From the NCBI GenBank assembly GCA_964392765.1, contig CAYMRF010000065.1, positions 1-6,490 on the forward strand: DNA of 6,490 bases, given 5' to 3'. Shown here piece after piece: positions 6,393-6,490 of this stretch. Position 1 is the first letter of the stretch. Each line of letters begins with the position of its first letter. The notes under the pieces were generated by a model, which saw only the letters and a list, made by a program, of their open reading frames with translations, did no database searches and was not told the origin of the DNA. Origin of the DNA: BTUB01 sp964392765. GTDB taxonomy: Bacteria; Babelota; Babeliae; Babelales; Vermiphilaceae. The position numbers and the translations under genes were made by a program.

Positions 6393-6467
6393 GCCGGGGT
6401 AGCTCAGTGGTAGAGCGCAAGCCTGAAGAGCTTGGCGTCGTTGGTTCAATTCCGACCCCCGGCACCA
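6393..6467 (+). tRNA. tRNA-Phe (anticodon GAA)
   Basis: A full cloverleaf can be folded. The acceptor stem is GCCGGGG (6393-6399) with CCCCGGC (6457-6463). The D stem is GCTC/GAGC with a short seven-base loop containing GG. The anticodon stem is CAAGC/GCTTG with loop CTGAAGA, giving anticodon GAA at 6425-6427. The variable loop is GCGTC, and the T stem is GTTGG/CCGAC with loop TTCAATT. A73 and the CCA end (6465-6467) are encoded. U20, U59, U60 and A73 agree with known phenylalanine identity bases. Position 37 is G rather than the A needed for the usual MiaA modification. Confidence 0.95.
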
Positions 6468-6474
6468 TTCTTCG

Positions 6475-6490
6475 CTTATCCGGGCCTTCC
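6475..6490 (+). repeat. GC-rich intergenic repeat, copy 2, cut by the window edge
   Basis: CTTATCCGGGCCTTCC is identical to 3490-3505 and in the same orientation. It starts eight bases after the tRNA-Phe CCA end and continues out of the window, so its full length cannot be judged. A 16-base exact GC-rich match in an AT-leaning 6.5-kb sequence is unlikely by chance. Confidence 0.6.

Noticed and set aside
1..6490. CRISPR array, toxin-antitoxin, phage or defence cassette
   Set aside because: No spaced direct repeats, nuclease, integrase, transposase or paired toxin signatures are visible in the genes found.

Overview
The window reads as a compact, AT-leaning bacterial chromosome segment made of conserved housekeeping genes mixed with short secreted proteins of unknown function. 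The best guess at origin is an uncultivated, host-associated lineage such as Candidatus Dependentiae (TM6). That guess rests on the overall style: tight gene packing, many small signal-peptide proteins, an ankyrin-like secreted protein next to a metabolic gene, and palindrome-like intergenic repeats. It is inference, not proof.

Layout. A 5'-truncated phosphoenolpyruvate synthase gene (1-2087, +) is followed after 7 nt by a secreted ankyrin-like protein (2095-2889, +). This pair runs into two small minus-strand genes for secreted Cys-containing proteins (3364-3143 and 3146-2886). The converging genes share one TTAA as both stop codons, and the two small genes overlap by ATGA. A 178-bp intergenic region (3365-3542) holds a GC-rich hairpin repeat and possible promoters. 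Next on the minus strand are galU (4358-3543), a terminator hairpin directly before its ribosome-binding site, pheS (5468-4434) and a secreted Pro/Gln/Ser/Thr-rich unknown protein (6244-5456) that overlaps pheS by 13 nt. A 142-bp region (6251-6392) appears to hold divergent promoters. It is followed by tRNA-Phe(GAA) at 6393-6467 on the plus strand, and then by the start of a second copy of the intergenic repeat at the window edge (6475-6490).

Function. PpsA makes PEP from pyruvate for gluconeogenesis. GalU makes UDP-glucose for envelope glycans. PheS and tRNA-Phe are the enzyme subunit and its cognate substrate, placed about 0.9 kb apart on opposite strands. pheT, the partner subunit gene, does not follow pheS. 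The four small or medium secreted proteins have no function I can assign. I found no CRISPR array, transposase, phage gene or recognisable defence system. The most interesting points are the shared hairpin repeat, the terminator touching the galU ribosome-binding site, the Cys4 knuckle in PheS, the lone pheS with nearby tRNA-Phe, and the overlapping pair of secreted Cys proteins.
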